DNA from: Letharia columbiana
Lineage: Eukaryota > Ascomycota > Lecanoromycetes > Lecanorales > Parmeliaceae
DNA: 64,000 nucleotides
Assembly (NCBI RefSeq): GCF_014066305.1
Contig: NW_023501102.1
Coordinates: 124,001-188,000 of the forward strand
Direction of reading: 5' to 3'
Shown here: positions 62,304 through 64,000 of the stretch, piece by piece
How the letters are laid out: every line of letters starts with the position of its first letter
Numbering within the stretch: position 1 is the stretch's first letter
Notes under the pieces: model-generated
Told to the model about the DNA's origin: nothing
The model's input: the letters and a program-made list of their open reading frames with translations, nothing else
The model's database searches: none
Program-made: the position numbers and the translations under genes

Positions 62304-63465
62304 TTAGTATATATAAAAGAATAAGATAGAGCTAAGTTTAAAAATCTTAAATTTATATATATAGTTAATTATAAATTTAAATTCTTTATACTTTTTAATT
62401 AGACTATCTAAGTTAGCTCGCTAGTTTTTTTAAGCTCTCTTATTAAAAATTTATATATAGAAGTTTTATAATTTAAAATAATTAGCTTTCTATAAATACT
62501 ATTTCTTTATAATTTCGTAAATTATAGAGTTTAATATACGCTTTCTAACGATATAAAAATTATAAAGTTTAATCTACTATTAATAGATTAAATTAATATT
62601 TAAATATTAGAATTATATTAAACGCGTTCGAAATCAAATAATAATTCTTTCATCTATTTTTATAATTATTATTCTTTTATTATTCTATTAATTTTATTAA
62701 TTCTATTAATTCTATTAATTCTATTAATTCTATTAATTCTATTAATTCTATTAATTCTATTAATTCTATTAATTCTATTAATTCTATTAATTCTATTAAT
62801 TCTATTAATTCTATTAATTCTATTAATTCTATTAATTCTATTAATTCTATTAATTCTATTAATTCTATTAATATAAATATATTTATTCTCAATACTCTTA
62901 TACTTAATTAAATAAAAGAAAGATCTATAATAGATGAATACAAAGAATATTATAAAGAATATTATAAAGATAGTTATTAGTAGTAGTAATATAATAGATC
63001 TACTCTCTATAATCTTATATTAATTTACTTAATTAGTATAAGAGAAGTTAATATAGTAAGCGAATATAAAGAATATTATAGAGAAATTAAGTAATAATAA
63101 GGCTCTTAGTATTAAGAATACGGCTTAGCTCTTTAAGATTCTACGTTATATACTCTCTATAATTTTATATTAAATTATTATTTAATAAATAAAGAATATT
63201 ATTATAACTTAATTTATTATTCTTACTATATTAAAAAGTAAAAGAAGAAATTATAATAAATAAATATAGAGAATATTATAAAGAATATTATAAAGAATAT
63301 TATAGAGAAATTAAGTAATAATAAAGTTATTATTATTAAGAATACGGCTTAGCTCTTTAGGATCCCACGTTATATACTCTCTATAATTCTATATTAAAAT
63401 ATTATTTAGTAAGCGAAGAATATTACTATAATTTAATCTATTATCTTTATTATATTAATATAATA
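62304..63465 (+). mobile_element. Rep2 copy, cut by an inverted copy
   Basis: Starts TTAGTATATATAAAAGAATAAGATAGAGC after an A and follows 1040-2440, but lacks the block 1410-1690. It contains the expanded microsatellite at 62685-62872 and the TACGGCTTAGCTCTTTAGGATCCCACG motif near 63341. It stops at 63465, where a Rep2 copy in opposite orientation begins. Confidence 0.65.
62685..62872 (+). repeat. (CTATTAATT)n microsatellite, about 21 units
   Basis: Almost perfect 9-bp repeat over 188 bp, with only the second unit varied (TTATTAATT). Related Rep2 copies have only three to six loose units at the same place (about 1795-1850 and 53590-53620). The 70-codon minus-strand open frame of repeated I-E-L is a by-product of the 9-bp period. 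Confidence 0.95.
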
Positions 63466-64000
63466 TAAGTAAAGACCTATGAATTAAAGTTATAGAGTTA
63501 GATTTTTCTAAGTTAAATCGAATTTTAGTTTTAGCTCTAAGTTAAATCGAACTCTAATCGCTTACTATACGTTTTTAATCTATATATATATATATATATA
63601 CGGAGAGAGGCGCGCTAAGATCTAATTAGAAAGATATATCGAGTATAAAAGATTAATTTATAATTATTATTTATAAAAAATAGAGAAAGACTATATTCTT
63701 ATAGTAAGAAGTATTAAAATATTAAAAATAAATAGAGATAATATATTAATTAGTAATATAAATTTCATATTATCTTCTATTCTAATAAAATCTTTCGAAT
63801 AATAAAATAGCTATTAAAGTAAGATATCGAATAATTTTAATTCGTCTAAATATATATTATTCGATATTTCTTCTATAGAGATTTAATTAACTATAATTAT
63901 TATAGTAAATTCTTCTCTTATAACGTTATTATAGTAATATATTATATTAATATAATAGAAATAATAGATTAAGTTATAATAGTATTCTTCGCTTATTAAA
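63466..64000 (-). mobile_element. Rep2 3' part, running out of the window
   Basis: Opens TAAGTAAAGACCTATGAATTAAAG after an A and matches 8109-8650 in the same orientation, with AGAGGCGCGCTAAGATCTAA near 63606. It is among the least mutated Rep2 3' ends: it keeps ACTCTAATCGCTTACTATACG. The 5' part lies beyond 64000. Confidence 0.7.

Noticed and set aside
62680..62892. Open frame of repeated Ile-Glu-Leu
   Set aside because: By-product of the 9-bp microsatellite.

Overview
The window looks like a block of heavily RIP-mutated (repeat-induced point mutation) transposon DNA from a filamentous ascomycete (Pezizomycotina). CpA and TpG are almost absent. TpA is in large excess. The remaining C and G sit mostly in CpG, CpC, CpT and their complements. 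Coding remnants are broken almost only by TAA or TAG where CAA, CAG or TGG would be expected. I find no intact protein-coding gene, no tRNA or rRNA, and no CRISPR. The species cannot be named from the sequence. The block could be an AT-rich isochore, subtelomere or pericentromere.

LTR retrotransposons: three members of one Ty3/gypsy-like group, with LTRs that begin TGTTACGAGCG when unmutated. (i) A partial minus-strand copy at 1-646 is cut by the window edge. (ii) A complete plus-strand copy lies at 44127-50991, with 183-bp LTRs, target duplication CGAGT, a polypurine tract, and readable gag, protease, RT, RNase H, integrase and chromodomain remnants. (iii) A short minus-strand copy at 58421-61223 has 166-bp LTRs, target duplication CTAAT and a gag-like remnant but no pol.

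Dominant repeat family (here Rep1/Rep2): about twenty copies on both strands. They share asymmetric ends and a constant insertion rule: A, then TCAGTATATATAA at one end; a palindrome and CTTTACTCG, then T, at the other. This is Helitron-like, but ends in CTCG rather than CTRR. One 467-bp copy (37701-38167) is almost free of RIP. Longer relatives (about 2.2 kb and 1.86 kb) share one or both ends.

DNA transposons and foldback elements: a RIP-dead Tc1/mariner-type element (18837-21486) carrying a nested relative (18956-19761); three other TIR elements (29483-29908, 41699-42850, 43017-43693); and two palindromic foldback elements (43940-44126 plus 50997-51345, and 57055-58055), the first split by the complete retrotransposon.

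Tandem DNA: a 63-bp minisatellite at 17348-18205 next to a 124-nt pure poly(A) run, a 9-bp microsatellite at 62685-62872, and a ~92-bp degenerate tandem repeat at 4890-5460. The rest is AT-rich, RIP-degraded sequence that I could not classify.

Points of most interest are the Helitron-like family with its unusual 3' end, the small RIP-free islands inside otherwise saturated DNA, and the order of nested insertions. Boundaries were found by eye; those given as 'about' are approximate.
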